Source: a bacterium (lineage in GTDB: Bacteria; Auribacterota; Auribacteria; Auribacterales; Auribacteraceae). Taken from it: a stretch of DNA of 64,000 nucleotides. How positions within the stretch are numbered: position 1 is the first letter of the stretch; every line of letters starts with the position of its first letter. Made by a program: the position numbers and the translations under genes. The stretch is from assembly GCA_024233545.1 (NCBI GenBank), contig JACKPL010000004.1:62001-126000 (forward strand). Direction: 5' to 3'. Shown here piece by piece: positions 36,318-44,524 of the stretch. A model generated the notes under the pieces. That model was not told the origin of the DNA. It made no database searches and saw only the letters and a list, made by a program, of their open reading frames with translations.

Positions 36318-38720
36318 CTAACGGAGGCTACATTGAAGCGTTTCAACAACGATACGAGCCATTTTGTCGTGAATTTCGTCAACTTGACGATCATTAAGTG
36401 TTTTTTCTAATGAACGATACCTCATTCTCAGACTCAAACTTTTTTTCCCGGGTGGAATAGGGTCGCCTTCATATATGGATATGACTCGGAAGTTTTCCAA
36501 TAACCCCGTCATGCTGTTCATAATGGTATTATAAATGTGCTGAAAGGGTGTTGAAGAATCAATTACTATTGCCAAATCTCTCTCGATAGCAGGATATTTT
36601 GGCAATGGGGCATACTTACTGTCACCAGCCATTTCTTTGAGTATGGCATCGACATCTAATTCAGCGATAAAGGTGTCTTTTTTCAGCATACGTTGTTGTG
36701 ATAATAATGGATGTATTTGCCCAAGATAACCAATCGGGATATTTTTTATGTAAATTGCCGCTGTTTTGCCGGAATGCAAATAAGGCAATTCGGTTCTTTG
36801 AAATGTAATGCAATTCAATCCCAATGAGGCAAAAAATGATTCTAGCACGCCTTTAAAAGCAAAGAAATCCCAATTTTTCCCACTGTGACCCCAATACTCC
36901 AGTTCCCTTTGTCCGGAAACGCCAAGAGCAAGAATAGATTTTTCATGCGAAAACGTTATTTTATCCGGTAAAAAGATAGTACCTAATTCAAAAAGTTTTA
37001 TCGATTCGCTTTTTTGTCGAATATTATTCTCGATAACGGCAAGAATATTTGGAGCAAGAGTCGTCTGCAATCTTTGGTGCATTTCACTTAACGGATTTTT
37101 TATAGGAATTGCCGTACTGCCACCATCTTTGCTAAAAAAAGACGGTATCTGAATGGATGTTGATGCAGGATGTAAACTGCAAGTTACGGTTTCAAAAAAA
37201 CCTGCGCCAACTAAAAGATTTCTGGAAAAACGCGCAAACTGATGCTTTTTATTGACGGCGTATTCAACGAAATCACTGCCCGGCAATACGACAGGTATAT
37301 TGTTGTATCCATAAATTCGTGCAATCTCTTCAGCAATATCTTGTTCGATGGATAAATCGACACGATATGAAGCGGGCTGAACTGTCAATGTGTTTTTCGT
37401 TTGGCTAAGAATAGTAATATTAAGTGATTCAATAATTTCTTTAATTTTTTCATCAGAAATTGCAACGCCAATAAGCGACCGAATCCGTTCAATACTGCAC
37501 TCGAACTTTACAGGGCTATATGGCTTCGCATTGTGCTCTATTAAACATGAGCGCGAAGACGCATTGCCAATTCCAGCAATCATATAAGCGGCACGTTGCA
37601 AAGCTTCCTGAAAACCGCCTCTGTCAGCACCGCGCTCAAACCGATAGGACGATTCGGAAGTTAAGCCCAATTTACGCGCTGTGGTTCTAACAGAAACCGG
37701 GTTAAAATATGCGCCTTCAAGCAATATATTTTTTGTATTTTCAGTTACCTCTGACGACGCCCCCCCCATAATTCCAGCAACAGCAACCGGCTGTATTTTA
37801 TCGGCAATTACCAGCATTGAACTGTCTAGGGTTCTCGTTTTACCATCAAGAGTCTCGATTACTTCTCCCTCTTTTGCGCATCTGACAACTATTTCGGGGC
37901 CAGCCAGTTTGTCAAGGTCAAACGCATGCAATGGATGCCCCAACTCCATCATAACATAATTAGTAATATCGACAATATTGTTGATCGACCGAATCCCAAG
38001 CATTTCAAGACGATGAGCCAGCCAAAACGGCGACGGTTCAACCTTTATACCTCTAATAATATATGCAGAATAATTTTCACATAATTCGCTATTTTCGATC
38101 GTAATACCAATGGATTCTGCGTTAAGCAACTTATCTTCAATTATGCATCTTTGTTTATCCATAATTGACGTTTTTAATGCGACAGCGATTTCGCGCGCTA
38201 CTCCGCGCATGTTCAGGCAGTCAGGGCGGTTAGGGGTAAGTTCTATTTCGAGAATCCAGTCGGAAAGGTCATCGATTGATGCAAGGGGTTCTCCAATTCC
38301 TGCCGTCGAATCGAGGACGACAATGCCGCTGTCATCATCGCCGATACCAAGTTCTTTTTTTGAACAAAGCATTCCCTCTGATTCGTATCCGGAAATTTTC
38401 GTTGTGCTGATTACTGTGCCATCAGGCAATTTTGTGCCAGTCACCGCAAATGCGGATTTAATGCCTTTTCTCACATTCGGCGCGCCGCATACAACAGAAT
38501 ATTTTCGAGTTCCCGTATCTACGGTGCAAAGCGTAAGATGCTTTGATTCATCAATCAATTTAACGTCAACAACCTTAGCTACAACAAAACCATCAAGATT
38601 TTGTCCAAAAGGCATAATGGAATCGACTTCAAGCCCAAGTTCTGTTAAGATATCTGCAAGCTTTTGAGGGGAAAAATCAAAAGCCACTATTTTTTTCAAC
38701 CAAGAATAACTAACTTTCAT
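36318..38720 (-). CDS. pheT: Phenylalanyl-tRNA synthetase beta subunit
   Basis: An 800-residue subunit with all standard domains: N-terminal tRNA-binding EMAP-like domain (FVVAKVVDVKLIDESKHL, residues about 45-150), B3/B4 editing domain (IVDITNYVMMELGHPLHAFD), B5 domain, the catalytic-like core with FFETVTCSLHPAS, and the C-terminal anticodon-binding domain (KYPAIERDLAIVIDSS to the end). With PheS it forms the (alpha-beta)2 enzyme. It starts 14 bases after pheS and ends the thrS-infC-rpmI-rplT-pheS-pheT run. Confidence 0.96.
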   Translation of the reverse strand: MKVSYSWLKKIVAFDFSPQKLADILTELGLEVDSIMPFGQNLDGFVVAKVVDVKLIDESKHLTLCTVDTGTRKYSVVCGAPNVRKGIKSAFAVTGTKLPDGTVISTTKISGYESEGMLCSKKELGIGDDDSGIVVLDSTAGIGEPLASIDDLSDWILEIELTPNRPDCLNMRGVAREIAVALKTSIMDKQRCIIEDKLLNAESIGITIENSELCENYSAYIIRGIKVEPSPFWLAHRLEMLGIRSINNIVDITNYVMMELGHPLHAFDLDKLAGPEIVVRCAKEGEVIETLDGKTRTLDSSMLVIADKIQPVAVAGIMGGASSEVTENTKNILLEGAYFNPVSVRTTARKLGLTSESSYRFERGADRGGFQEALQRAAYMIAGIGNASSRSCLIEHNAKPYSPVKFECSIERIRSLIGVAISDEKIKEIIESLNITILSQTKNTLTVQPASYRVDLSIEQDIAEEIARIYGYNNIPVVLPGSDFVEYAVNKKHQFARFSRNLLVGAGFFETVTCSLHPASTSIQIPSFFSKDGGSTAIPIKNPLSEMHQRLQTTLAPNILAVIENNIRQKSESIKLFELGTIFLPDKITFSHEKSILALGVSGQRELEYWGHSGKNWDFFAFKGVLESFFASLGLNCITFQRTELPYLHSGKTAAIYIKNIPIGYLGQIHPLLSQQRMLKKDTFIAELDVDAILKEMAGDSKYAPLPKYPAIERDLAIVIDSSTPFQHIYNTIMNSMTGLLENFRVISIYEGDPIPPGKKSLSLRMRYRSLEKTLNDRQVDEIHDKMARIVVETLQCSLR

Positions 38721-38734
38721 CGCAATCCAATCAA

Positions 38735-39724
38735 TTAGAATTGTGCTAAAAAGCGTAAATCATTATCGTATAACAGCCGTATATCGTCTATGCCGTATCG
38801 GAGCATTGTAATGCGTTCAATCCCCATTCCGAATGCATATCCTTGCACTTGCTGGGGATCATATCCTACGGATTTAAGTACTTGAGGGTGAATCATTCCT
38901 GCGCCTAGAATCTCCATCCATCCACTTTTTCCCTTTACCATTATATCGCATTCAAGGCTAGGTTCGGTAAACGGAAAATAACTAGGACGAATGCGGAACT
39001 GAGTTTCTTTACCGAAGAATTCACGAATCACAAAAGCAAGAACACCTTTCAACTCTGCGAACGATACTGCTGAATCGACATAAAATCCTTCAATTTGATG
39101 AAATAAACAGTAACTTTTATAGTTAATCGCTTCGTTGCGATACACTCTGCCGGGAGCAATAATCCGAACGGGCGGTTTCTTGTTTTCCATTACACGTATC
39201 TGTACAGGCGAAGTGTGAGTGCGCAACACCATGCCATTTTCGAGAAAAAAGGTATCCTGCATATCGCGCGCTGGATGATAAGAAGGTATATTTAATGCAT
39301 CAAAATTATAGTATTCAGTTTCGATTTCCGGTCCGTGGGCAATTGAAAAACCGAGAGAATGAAAAATATCAACCAATTCATGAAGTGTACGGTTTAAAGG
39401 ATGTATTTTGCCGAAACCACTATTCTGTCCAGGCAAGGTAACATCAATCGATTCGGATAGCAATTGTTTTTCGAGCTGTGCTGTTTCAAGCCGTTCTTTT
39501 TTTAATTGTAAGATATTATGGATATGGTCTTTAAGTGTATTTATCAATACCCCTGCTTGGGGTTTTTCTTCGACAGGAACATTTTTCAGGTGTTGAAACA
39601 ACAATGTAACTTCACCTTTTTTTCCCAGAAATCGAACCCTTTGTTGTTCAATCTCTTCAAGAGCGGTGCAGGCATCTACAGCGTGTTCTGCGGTCTGCTG
39701 AATTTGGTTAATCTTATCCTGCAT
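38735..39724 (-). CDS. pheS: Phenylalanyl-tRNA synthetase alpha subunit
   Basis: A 329-residue catalytic alpha subunit. An N-terminal coiled coil binds tRNA; the class II core shows FHSLGFSIAHGPEIETEYYN, ARDMQDTFFL, LRTHTSPVQIRVM, motif 2 GRVYRNEAINYKSYCLFHQI, and motif 3 YAFGMGIERITMLRYGIDDI. Motif 2 has YKSYC where E. coli has DATH-type text, a variant seen in several phyla. It lies between rplT and pheT, the widespread infC-rpmI-rplT-pheST order. Confidence 0.96.
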   Translation of the reverse strand: MQDKINQIQQTAEHAVDACTALEEIEQQRVRFLGKKGEVTLLFQHLKNVPVEEKPQAGVLINTLKDHIHNILQLKKERLETAQLEKQLLSESIDVTLPGQNSGFGKIHPLNRTLHELVDIFHSLGFSIAHGPEIETEYYNFDALNIPSYHPARDMQDTFFLENGMVLRTHTSPVQIRVMENKKPPVRIIAPGRVYRNEAINYKSYCLFHQIEGFYVDSAVSFAELKGVLAFVIREFFGKETQFRIRPSYFPFTEPSLECDIMVKGKSGWMEILGAGMIHPQVLKSVGYDPQQVQGYAFGMGIERITMLRYGIDDIRLLYDNDLRFLAQF

Positions 39725-39750
39725 CAGCTTGGAATCTCTCCGATGTTCAA

Positions 39751-40095
39751 TTACTTTGCAAGAGCGGCCAATTCAGCGAAAGCACTTTGATTATTCACTG
39801 CCATTTCAGCAAGCATTTTTCTGTTAATGACAATATCGTTTTTCTTGAGCGAATCCATGAGCCGGCTGTAAGAAACGCCGTTGGCTTTTGCGGCAACAGA
39901 TATTCGGGTAATCCACAATGCCCTAAAATCACGTTTTTTCTCTTTTCTTCCGCGATATGCAAATGCCATTGCTCGGTTTGTTGATTCTGTTGCCAGCCTA
40001 ATCAAATTTCTTCGAGCGCCGCGAAAGCCTTTTGAACGCTCTAATATTCTTTTTCTTCTCCTGCGAGATGCAGGGTTGTTAGTCGAACGAGTCAT
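39751..40095 (-). CDS. rplT: 50S ribosomal protein L20
   Basis: A 114-residue L20, essential for early 50S assembly and in several bacteria the autoregulator of this operon. The N-terminal basic tail is RSTNNPASRRRRKRILERSK, followed by GFRGARRNLIRLATESTNRA and FRALWITRISVAAKANGVSY, all typical. It is preceded by AGGATAAAAAATG, giving a clear start. Confidence 0.96.
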   Translation of the reverse strand: MTRSTNNPASRRRRKRILERSKGFRGARRNLIRLATESTNRAMAFAYRGRKEKKRDFRALWITRISVAAKANGVSYSRLMDSLKKNDIVINRKMLAEMAVNNQSAFAELAALAK

Positions 40096-40137
40096 TTTTT
40101 ATCCTCCGGTAATATAGTAAATAATAGTAGATATGAA

Positions 40138-40335
40138 TTAACTAAACGGCAACAAATCTTTTAATTTCTTAAGATTAGAAGAATCAACCATTGCTGAATG
40201 ACGGATTTTGCGTTTTCGCTTCGTCGTTTTTTTGGCTAGAATATGGTTTCCAAACGCTGAATTTTGTTTAAACTTCCCATTTGCCGTTCTTTTGAAACGT
40301 TTTGCTGCGCCTCTATTAGTCTTTATTTTTGGCAT
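40138..40335 (-). CDS. rpmI: 50S ribosomal protein L35
   Basis: A 65-residue L35 with the signature [20 protein letters not shown] followed by [20 protein letters not shown] lies 11 bases before the ATG. A long hairpin sits upstream between infC and rpmI, where L20-type control acts in other bacteria. Confidence 0.96.
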   Translation of the reverse strand: MPKIKTNRGAAKRFKRTANGKFKQNSAFGNHILAKKTTKRKRKIRHSAMVDSSNLKKLKDLLPFS

Positions 40336-40378
40336 AATTTGAATACTCCTACATTATTTAAATTTTTAAGAGAAGTAT

Positions 40379-40409
40379 AGTATCGTAAATTCTGAGAATT
40401 TGCAATACT
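40379..40409 (-). promoter_or_regulatory. Hairpin in the infC-rpmI intergenic leader
   Basis: The minus strand reads AGTATTGCAAATTC, a TCA loop, then GAATTTACGATACT: a 14-bp stem with one mismatch and one G-U pair. No T-run follows, so it is not a simple terminator. In Bacillus and E. coli the L20/L35 leader near this place binds L20 and represses translation; a similar role is possible but unproven. Confidence 0.4.
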
Positions 40410-40497
40410 AATTCTGCATTGATGAATGAAATGCTGAAAAAGCTTTAATTAGCAATTGAGATACTAATAAAAAACACAATTACGGAATGCAGGTGAA

Positions 40498-41013
40498 TTA
40501 TGATTTAGTAGGGCCGATTATAGCCACAATGGTTTTTCCCACAAGCTTTGGTTTCATTTCAATGGCACCGAAATCTTTTAGGTTCTCCACAAAACGGTCA
40601 AGTATTTCTTCACCATTTTGTGTGTGAGTGATTTCTCTGCCGTGAAATACAATGGTAATTTTTATTTTATTGCCTTTTTCGAGAAACAATTGCCCTTGCT
40701 TGAGTTTAGTTTCAAAATCGTGTTTGTCGATATTAGGGCGAACTTTTATCTCTTTTATTTTTACCAAATGCTGTTTCTTTTTTGCTTCTTTGACTTTTTT
40801 GGTCTGTTCATACCGGTATTTGCCGTAATCCATAATTCGGCACACGGGCGGCGATGCTTCAGGAGCCACCTCAACGAGATCAAAACCTTGTTTTTCTGCC
40901 AACGCCAAAGCATCTTGAATGGAAATTATACCTATTTGGTTTCCTTGCCCATCAATTGTTCTTACTTGCGGCGCACGAATGTCTTCGTTGATTCGAATAC
41001 GTTTTTCGCTAAT
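40498..41013 (-). CDS. infC: Translation initiation factor IF-3
   Basis: IF-3 of 171 residues when started at ATT 41013: the N-terminal text RIRINEDIRAPQVRTIDGQG and QLGII-like NQIGIISIQDALALAEKQGF is standard for the family, followed by MDYGKYRYEQ and the C-terminal KIKITIVFHGREITHTQNG. No ATG, GTG or TTG in frame can include the conserved N-terminus, while AAGGGAGG lies 9 bases before the ATT. AUU is the known rare start of infC in E. coli, where it lets IF-3 repress its own synthesis. Begins 17 bases after thrS. Confidence 0.95.
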   Translation of the reverse strand: MSEKRIRINEDIRAPQVRTIDGQGNQIGIISIQDALALAEKQGFDLVEVAPEASPPVCRIMDYGKYRYEQTKKVKEAKKKQHLVKIKEIKVRPNIDKHDFETKLKQGQLFLEKGNKIKITIVFHGREITHTQNGEEILDRFVENLKDFGAIEMKPKLVGKTIVAIIGPTKS

Positions 41014-41030
41014 AGCCGTAACCCTCCCTT

Positions 41031-42752
41031 TTAATTACATTCCTTATTAGTTATTTCGAAAAGAATTTTCTCAATAAATTCTTCCAATGTGATAGTTAAC
41101 AAATCCTTTTTCCTTCGATGGCGTACACATACTTTACGCTGTTCGTGTTCTTTTGCGCCGATTACAAGCATATAGGGTATTTGTTCCAACTGAGCTTTAC
41201 GGATTTTCTGCCCGAGTTTTTCATCGCTGAAATCTACATCGGAACGAATACCGTTCTTTTTTAATGTATCGTAAATTTCCTGGGAAAAGTTTAATTCATT
41301 GTCACTCAGGTTGATAACCCGAACTTGAACTGGCGACAACCAAACAGGAAACGCGCCGGCATAGTGTTCAGTCAAAACACCCATGAAACGCTCCATACTG
41401 CCTAAAACAGTACGGTGTACCATTACCGCATGATGGTCTTTGCCGTCGCTCCCAACATAAGTAATATCAAAGCGTTCCGGCAGATTAAAATCGACTTGAA
41501 TTGTCGGCCCCTGCCATTCTCTGCCTAAAGCATCAACCATTTTGATATCGATTTTAGGTCCGTAAAACACGCCTTCCCCGGGATCGACTTGATACGGTAT
41601 TTGAAGCGATTCGAGCGCATTTTTCAGTGCGGCAGTCGCAGTTTCCCAATTATCATCACTACCGACAGATTTTTCCGGACGGGTACTTAGGTACACATTG
41701 TATTTGAAGTTAAAAGTGCTCATCATAAATGCCGCAAATTTAACAACTCCGGCTATTTCATCTTTAAGCTGGTCAGGAGTACAGAATATATGAGCGTCAT
41801 CTTGCGTGAAACCGCGCACCCTAAGCGTACCGTGAAGCACACCGCTTCTTTCATATCGATACACTGTTCCTAATTCTGCCCACCGCAAAGGAAGTTCACG
41901 ATAGCTTCGTATTCTGGATTTATAGATCAGTATATGCCCCGGGCAATTCATCGGTTTAAGGATATATTCCTGCTCATCTACATCAATGGGCGAATACATA
42001 TTTTCGCTGTAAAAATCAAGATGCCCGCTTGTTCTCCAAAGGTCAGATTTCATAATATGAGGGATATAAAGCAATTCGTATCCCTTTTTGAGGTGTTCCT
42101 CGCGCCAAAACGATTCGATCAGATTACGGATACATGCGCCCTTGGGATGCCAAAAAATCAGCCCCGGCCCAGCGCCTTCCTGAACACTGAACAAGTCAAG
42201 CTCTTTGCCGATTTTCCGGTGGTCGCGTTTTTTTACCTCTTCAAGAAAATCAAGGTATTCTCGCAATTCTTTTTTCGAAGGAAATGCCGTGCCGTAAATA
42301 CGCTGGAGCATTTTGTTCTTTTCGCTCCCCCGCCAATATGCACCGGCAATTTGCAGAAGCTTAAATGCTTTAATTTTTCCCGTACTGTGAACATGGGGGC
42401 CTTTGCAGAGGTCTTCAAAGGTATCCTGTTTATAAAGGCTGACTTGGTCTTCTCCAAGATCGTCAATAATCTCGACTTTATATTTTTCTCCAATCGATTC
42501 GAAATACCTCCGTGCCTCATCGCTTTTCATATACCGTATATTAAAGGAAAAATCTCCATCGATAATTTGCTGCATGCGCTCTTCTATTTTAGCGAAATCA
42601 TCAGGCGTAAAAATATGTTCTGTATCGAAATCATAATAAAACCCATCTTTAATTGGAGGGCCGATTGCCAATTTAGTATTTGGGTAAAGTTCAGTTACTG
42701 CTTGTGCCATTACATGCGCCGTACTATGCCTCAGTTTTTCTAAATCATTCAT
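41031..42752 (-). CDS. thrS: Threonyl-tRNA synthetase lacking the N-terminal TGS domain
   Basis: A 573-residue class II synthetase. The editing domain is present (HSTAHVMAQAV as HxxxH, GFYYDFD, DLCKGPHVHSTG), and so is the catalytic core (LLYIPHIMKSDLWRTSGH, LKPMNCPGHILIYKS, WAELGTVYRYERSGVLHG, GFTQDDAHIFC) plus the anticodon domain (WLSPVQVRVINLS). The usual TGS domain of about 60 residues is missing; the start at ATG 42752 is fixed by GGAG six bases upstream and the frame upstream offers only 7 more codons. TGS-less ThrS occurs in a number of bacteria. A hairpin followed by six T ends about 26 bases before the start. Confidence 0.95.
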   Translation of the reverse strand: MNDLEKLRHSTAHVMAQAVTELYPNTKLAIGPPIKDGFYYDFDTEHIFTPDDFAKIEERMQQIIDGDFSFNIRYMKSDEARRYFESIGEKYKVEIIDDLGEDQVSLYKQDTFEDLCKGPHVHSTGKIKAFKLLQIAGAYWRGSEKNKMLQRIYGTAFPSKKELREYLDFLEEVKKRDHRKIGKELDLFSVQEGAGPGLIFWHPKGACIRNLIESFWREEHLKKGYELLYIPHIMKSDLWRTSGHLDFYSENMYSPIDVDEQEYILKPMNCPGHILIYKSRIRSYRELPLRWAELGTVYRYERSGVLHGTLRVRGFTQDDAHIFCTPDQLKDEIAGVVKFAAFMMSTFNFKYNVYLSTRPEKSVGSDDNWETATAALKNALESLQIPYQVDPGEGVFYGPKIDIKMVDALGREWQGPTIQVDFNLPERFDITYVGSDGKDHHAVMVHRTVLGSMERFMGVLTEHYAGAFPVWLSPVQVRVINLSDNELNFSQEIYDTLKKNGIRSDVDFSDEKLGQKIRKAQLEQIPYMLVIGAKEHEQRKVCVRHRRKKDLLTITLEEFIEKILFEITNKECN

Positions 42753-42778
42753 TTTAAACTCCATATGTATCATAAACC

Positions 42779-42840
42779 AAAAAACCCATTTCTATTCAGA
42801 TATATTTCACATAGGTGAAACTGAATATGAAACGGGCTCT
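42779..42840 (-). terminator. Intrinsic terminator/attenuator in the thrS leader
   Basis: The minus strand forms a long hairpin: AGCCCGTTTC pairs with GAAATGGGTT, ATTCAG with CTGAAT, and TTTCAC with GTGAAA around a CTAT loop, followed directly by TTTTTT (42779-42784). It lies between the tRNA-Val gene and the thrS ribosome binding site, leaving no room for a promoter downstream, so thrS transcription must pass through it. Regulated readthrough (attenuation) is the simplest reading; no T-box sequence was found. Confidence 0.6.
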
Positions 42841-42904
42841 TATTTCCGCACTGTTAAATTTTTCTTAAAGTTCATGCAAATCAATGTAATTATTTTGGTT
42901 TTAA

Positions 42905-42981
42905 TGGTGGGCGATACTGGAATTGAACCAGTGACCCCCTGCGTGTCGAGCAGGTACTCTAACCAGCTGAGCTAATCGCCC
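42905..42981 (-). tRNA. tRNA-Val(GAC)
   Basis: A 77-nt cloverleaf with encoded CCA: acceptor GGGCGAT/ATCGCCC, D-arm GCTCAGCTGGTTAGAGT, anticodon stem CCTGC/GCAGG, T-loop GGTTCAATTCC, and A73-CCA. The seven-base anticodon loop is TCGACAC, giving anticodon GAC. Position 33, nearly always U, reads C. It has its own promoter upstream (43007-43036). Confidence 0.93.
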
Positions 42982-43006
42982 ACACCACGATATCGAATCG
43001 TGTAAC

Positions 43007-43036
43007 ACTATATAAACTGGCATTTTATTATGTCAA
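43007..43036 (-). promoter_or_regulatory. Promoter of tRNA-Val (and possibly thrS operon)
   Basis: Minus-strand TTGACA (43031-43036), 18 bases, TATAGT (43007-43012), about 25 bases upstream of the tRNA 5' end. It diverges from the nadA promoter. Confidence 0.65.
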
Positions 43037-43115
43037 GATAAATTCTCGAATTGTGCTTTAAGAATGAAAGTTTTTTATTACGAAAGCAAAACTCCTTGAG
43101 CTTCTTGTTGTAGTA

Positions 43116-43145
43116 TTGACAAAGATAACTCCTGTGTTTTAAAAT
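43116..43145 (+). promoter_or_regulatory. Promoter of nadA
   Basis: TTGACA (43116-43121), 18 bases, TAAAAT (43140-43145), about 65 bases before the nadA start. The two divergent promoters share an 80-base stretch between their -35 boxes. Confidence 0.6.
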
Positions 43146-43210
43146 AGAGTTTTCTCAATACTCAAGCGCATTTTAACTGCGTATCACATATAGGGAGGTT
43201 TAGAATACTC

Positions 43211-44281
43211 ATGATAACTCAAGTTCACGATAAAGTATCCGATGCAGAATATATTGACCGCATACTGCATATAAAAAAACAGCAAGATACTCAATTAGTA
43301 ATTTTGGCACATTATTACCAGAGGAAAGAAATCCAAAAATTAGCTGATATCCGCGGAGATTCATATGAATTATCCCGCAAAGCATCTCAGGTTATGGATG
43401 CACGGCACATTGTGTTTTGCGGCGTGCATTTCATGGCGCAAAGCGCGGCTACGCTTTGCCGCGACAACCAAATTGTTCATCTGCCGGCATTGAATGCTGG
43501 ATGCCCTATGTCCGATATGGCACATATTGATGAAGTGTCTCGAGGGTGGGATGAAATAACCAAAATCATGCCCGATACAAAATTTATTCCTATTACTTAT
43601 ATGAACTCAACCGCAGAGATTAAAGCATTTTGCGGAGAGCGAGACGGCATCGTCTGCACATCTTCCAACGGAGACAAAATATTGAATTGGGCACTGAGAC
43701 AGGGAGAAAAAATATTCTTTTTTCCCGATGAACATCTTGGACGAAACATGGCAAACCACTTGGGTATTCCACGCGATCAAATGACTGTATGGGATCCAAA
43801 AGCCGAACCGTCTTATGAATCGCTTGATGCATTGAAACGAGCAAAAATAATCCTTTGGAAAGGATTTTGCCATGTGCATACTTTTTTTAAGTCCAAACAT
43901 ATAGAAGCAATTCGTGAAATGCTCCCGGGTGTTGTTGTTATTGTCCATCCTGAATGTACTGAAGAAGTTCTTGCGCTATCCGATTTGAGCGGTTCCACTT
44001 CATTCATCGAAAATTATTGCAGAGAAGCTCCTGACGGCGCAAAAATCGCAATCGCAACAGAAGTAAATATGATTGATAAGTTAGCTGATCAATATCCTAC
44101 TAAAACTATTGTTGAAGTGCGCCGTTCTTTGTGTCCCAATATGTATAAAAATAACTTGCGCAACCTTACTGAAACACTTGAAGGGCTCGGTTCACACAAC
44201 ATAGTAACAATACCCGATCAAATCCGAAAATATGCGCGAACAGCATTATTGCGAATGATTGAAGTGACTGAAAACAATTAG
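43211..44281 (+). CDS. nadA: Quinolinate synthase
   Basis: A 356-residue iron-sulfur enzyme condensing iminoaspartate with dihydroxyacetone phosphate to quinolinate for NAD synthesis. Signatures: LAHYYQRKEIQ, GDSYELSRKA, FCGVHFMAQSAATLC with the first cluster Cys, LNAGCPMSDM, YMNSTAEIKAFCG, CTSSNGDKI, FFPDEHLGRN, WKGFCHVHTFF, VHPECTEEV and GSTSFIENYC, and SLCPNMYKNNL with the last Cys. GGGAGG lies 12 bases before the ATG. nadB and nadC are not in the window, and nadK is at 27.2 kb. Confidence 0.96.
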   Translation: MITQVHDKVSDAEYIDRILHIKKQQDTQLVILAHYYQRKEIQKLADIRGDSYELSRKASQVMDARHIVFCGVHFMAQSAATLCRDNQIVHLPALNAGCPMSDMAHIDEVSRGWDEITKIMPDTKFIPITYMNSTAEIKAFCGERDGIVCTSSNGDKILNWALRQGEKIFFFPDEHLGRNMANHLGIPRDQMTVWDPKAEPSYESLDALKRAKIILWKGFCHVHTFFKSKHIEAIREMLPGVVVIVHPECTEEVLALSDLSGSTSFIENYCREAPDGAKIAIATEVNMIDKLADQYPTKTIVEVRRSLCPNMYKNNLRNLTETLEGLGSHNIVTIPDQIRKYARTALLRMIEVTENN

Positions 44282-44406
44282 TGATGAAGCCATTTACTGG
44301 CAACTGAAGATAAGCGGATTTTTATCAGAAAGATACTCAGCCGATACAACATCACATTGGCATCTTTGAGCTGAAGCAGTTTTGCCGCGCTGATATCATT
44401 TTTCAT
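44278..44406 (-). CDS. Possible small ORF (42 aa)
   Basis: A short frame opposite the nadA-polA gap, preceded by a strong ribosome binding site AAGGAG six bases before ATG 44406. It reads MKNDISAAKLLQLKDANVML then a hydrophobic/basic stretch to TAA, whose codon overlaps the nadA end. I do not recognise it. The AAKLLQLKDANVMLYR text could be the start of a helix-turn-helix or a decayed gene remnant. Without homologues it stays doubtful. Confidence 0.3.
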   Translation of the reverse strand: MKNDISAAKLLQLKDANVMLYRLSIFLIKIRLSSVASKWLHH

Positions 44407-44524
44407 TGACGACTCCTTAAAATGGTCTGGCAGAAACCACTACTATTATTACTTATGTCGGAAAATCTGGAGTTTTTTTTACATAATTTTTTAATAAACA
44501 TTGTATTGTTATTTTATATTCAAT

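Noticed and set aside
38110..38667. A 185-codon plus-strand open frame opposite pheT
   Set aside because: Antisense to conserved pheT domains; Ser-rich text typical of a shadow frame.
41934..42743. A 269-codon plus-strand open frame opposite thrS
   Set aside because: It lies wholly antisense to the well-conserved thrS, has no ribosome binding site or recognisable domain, and mirrors thrS codon structure.
42780..42904. T-box riboswitch upstream of thrS
   Set aside because: No T-box consensus, specifier loop or alternative antiterminator fold could be found; only the terminator-like hairpin is supported.
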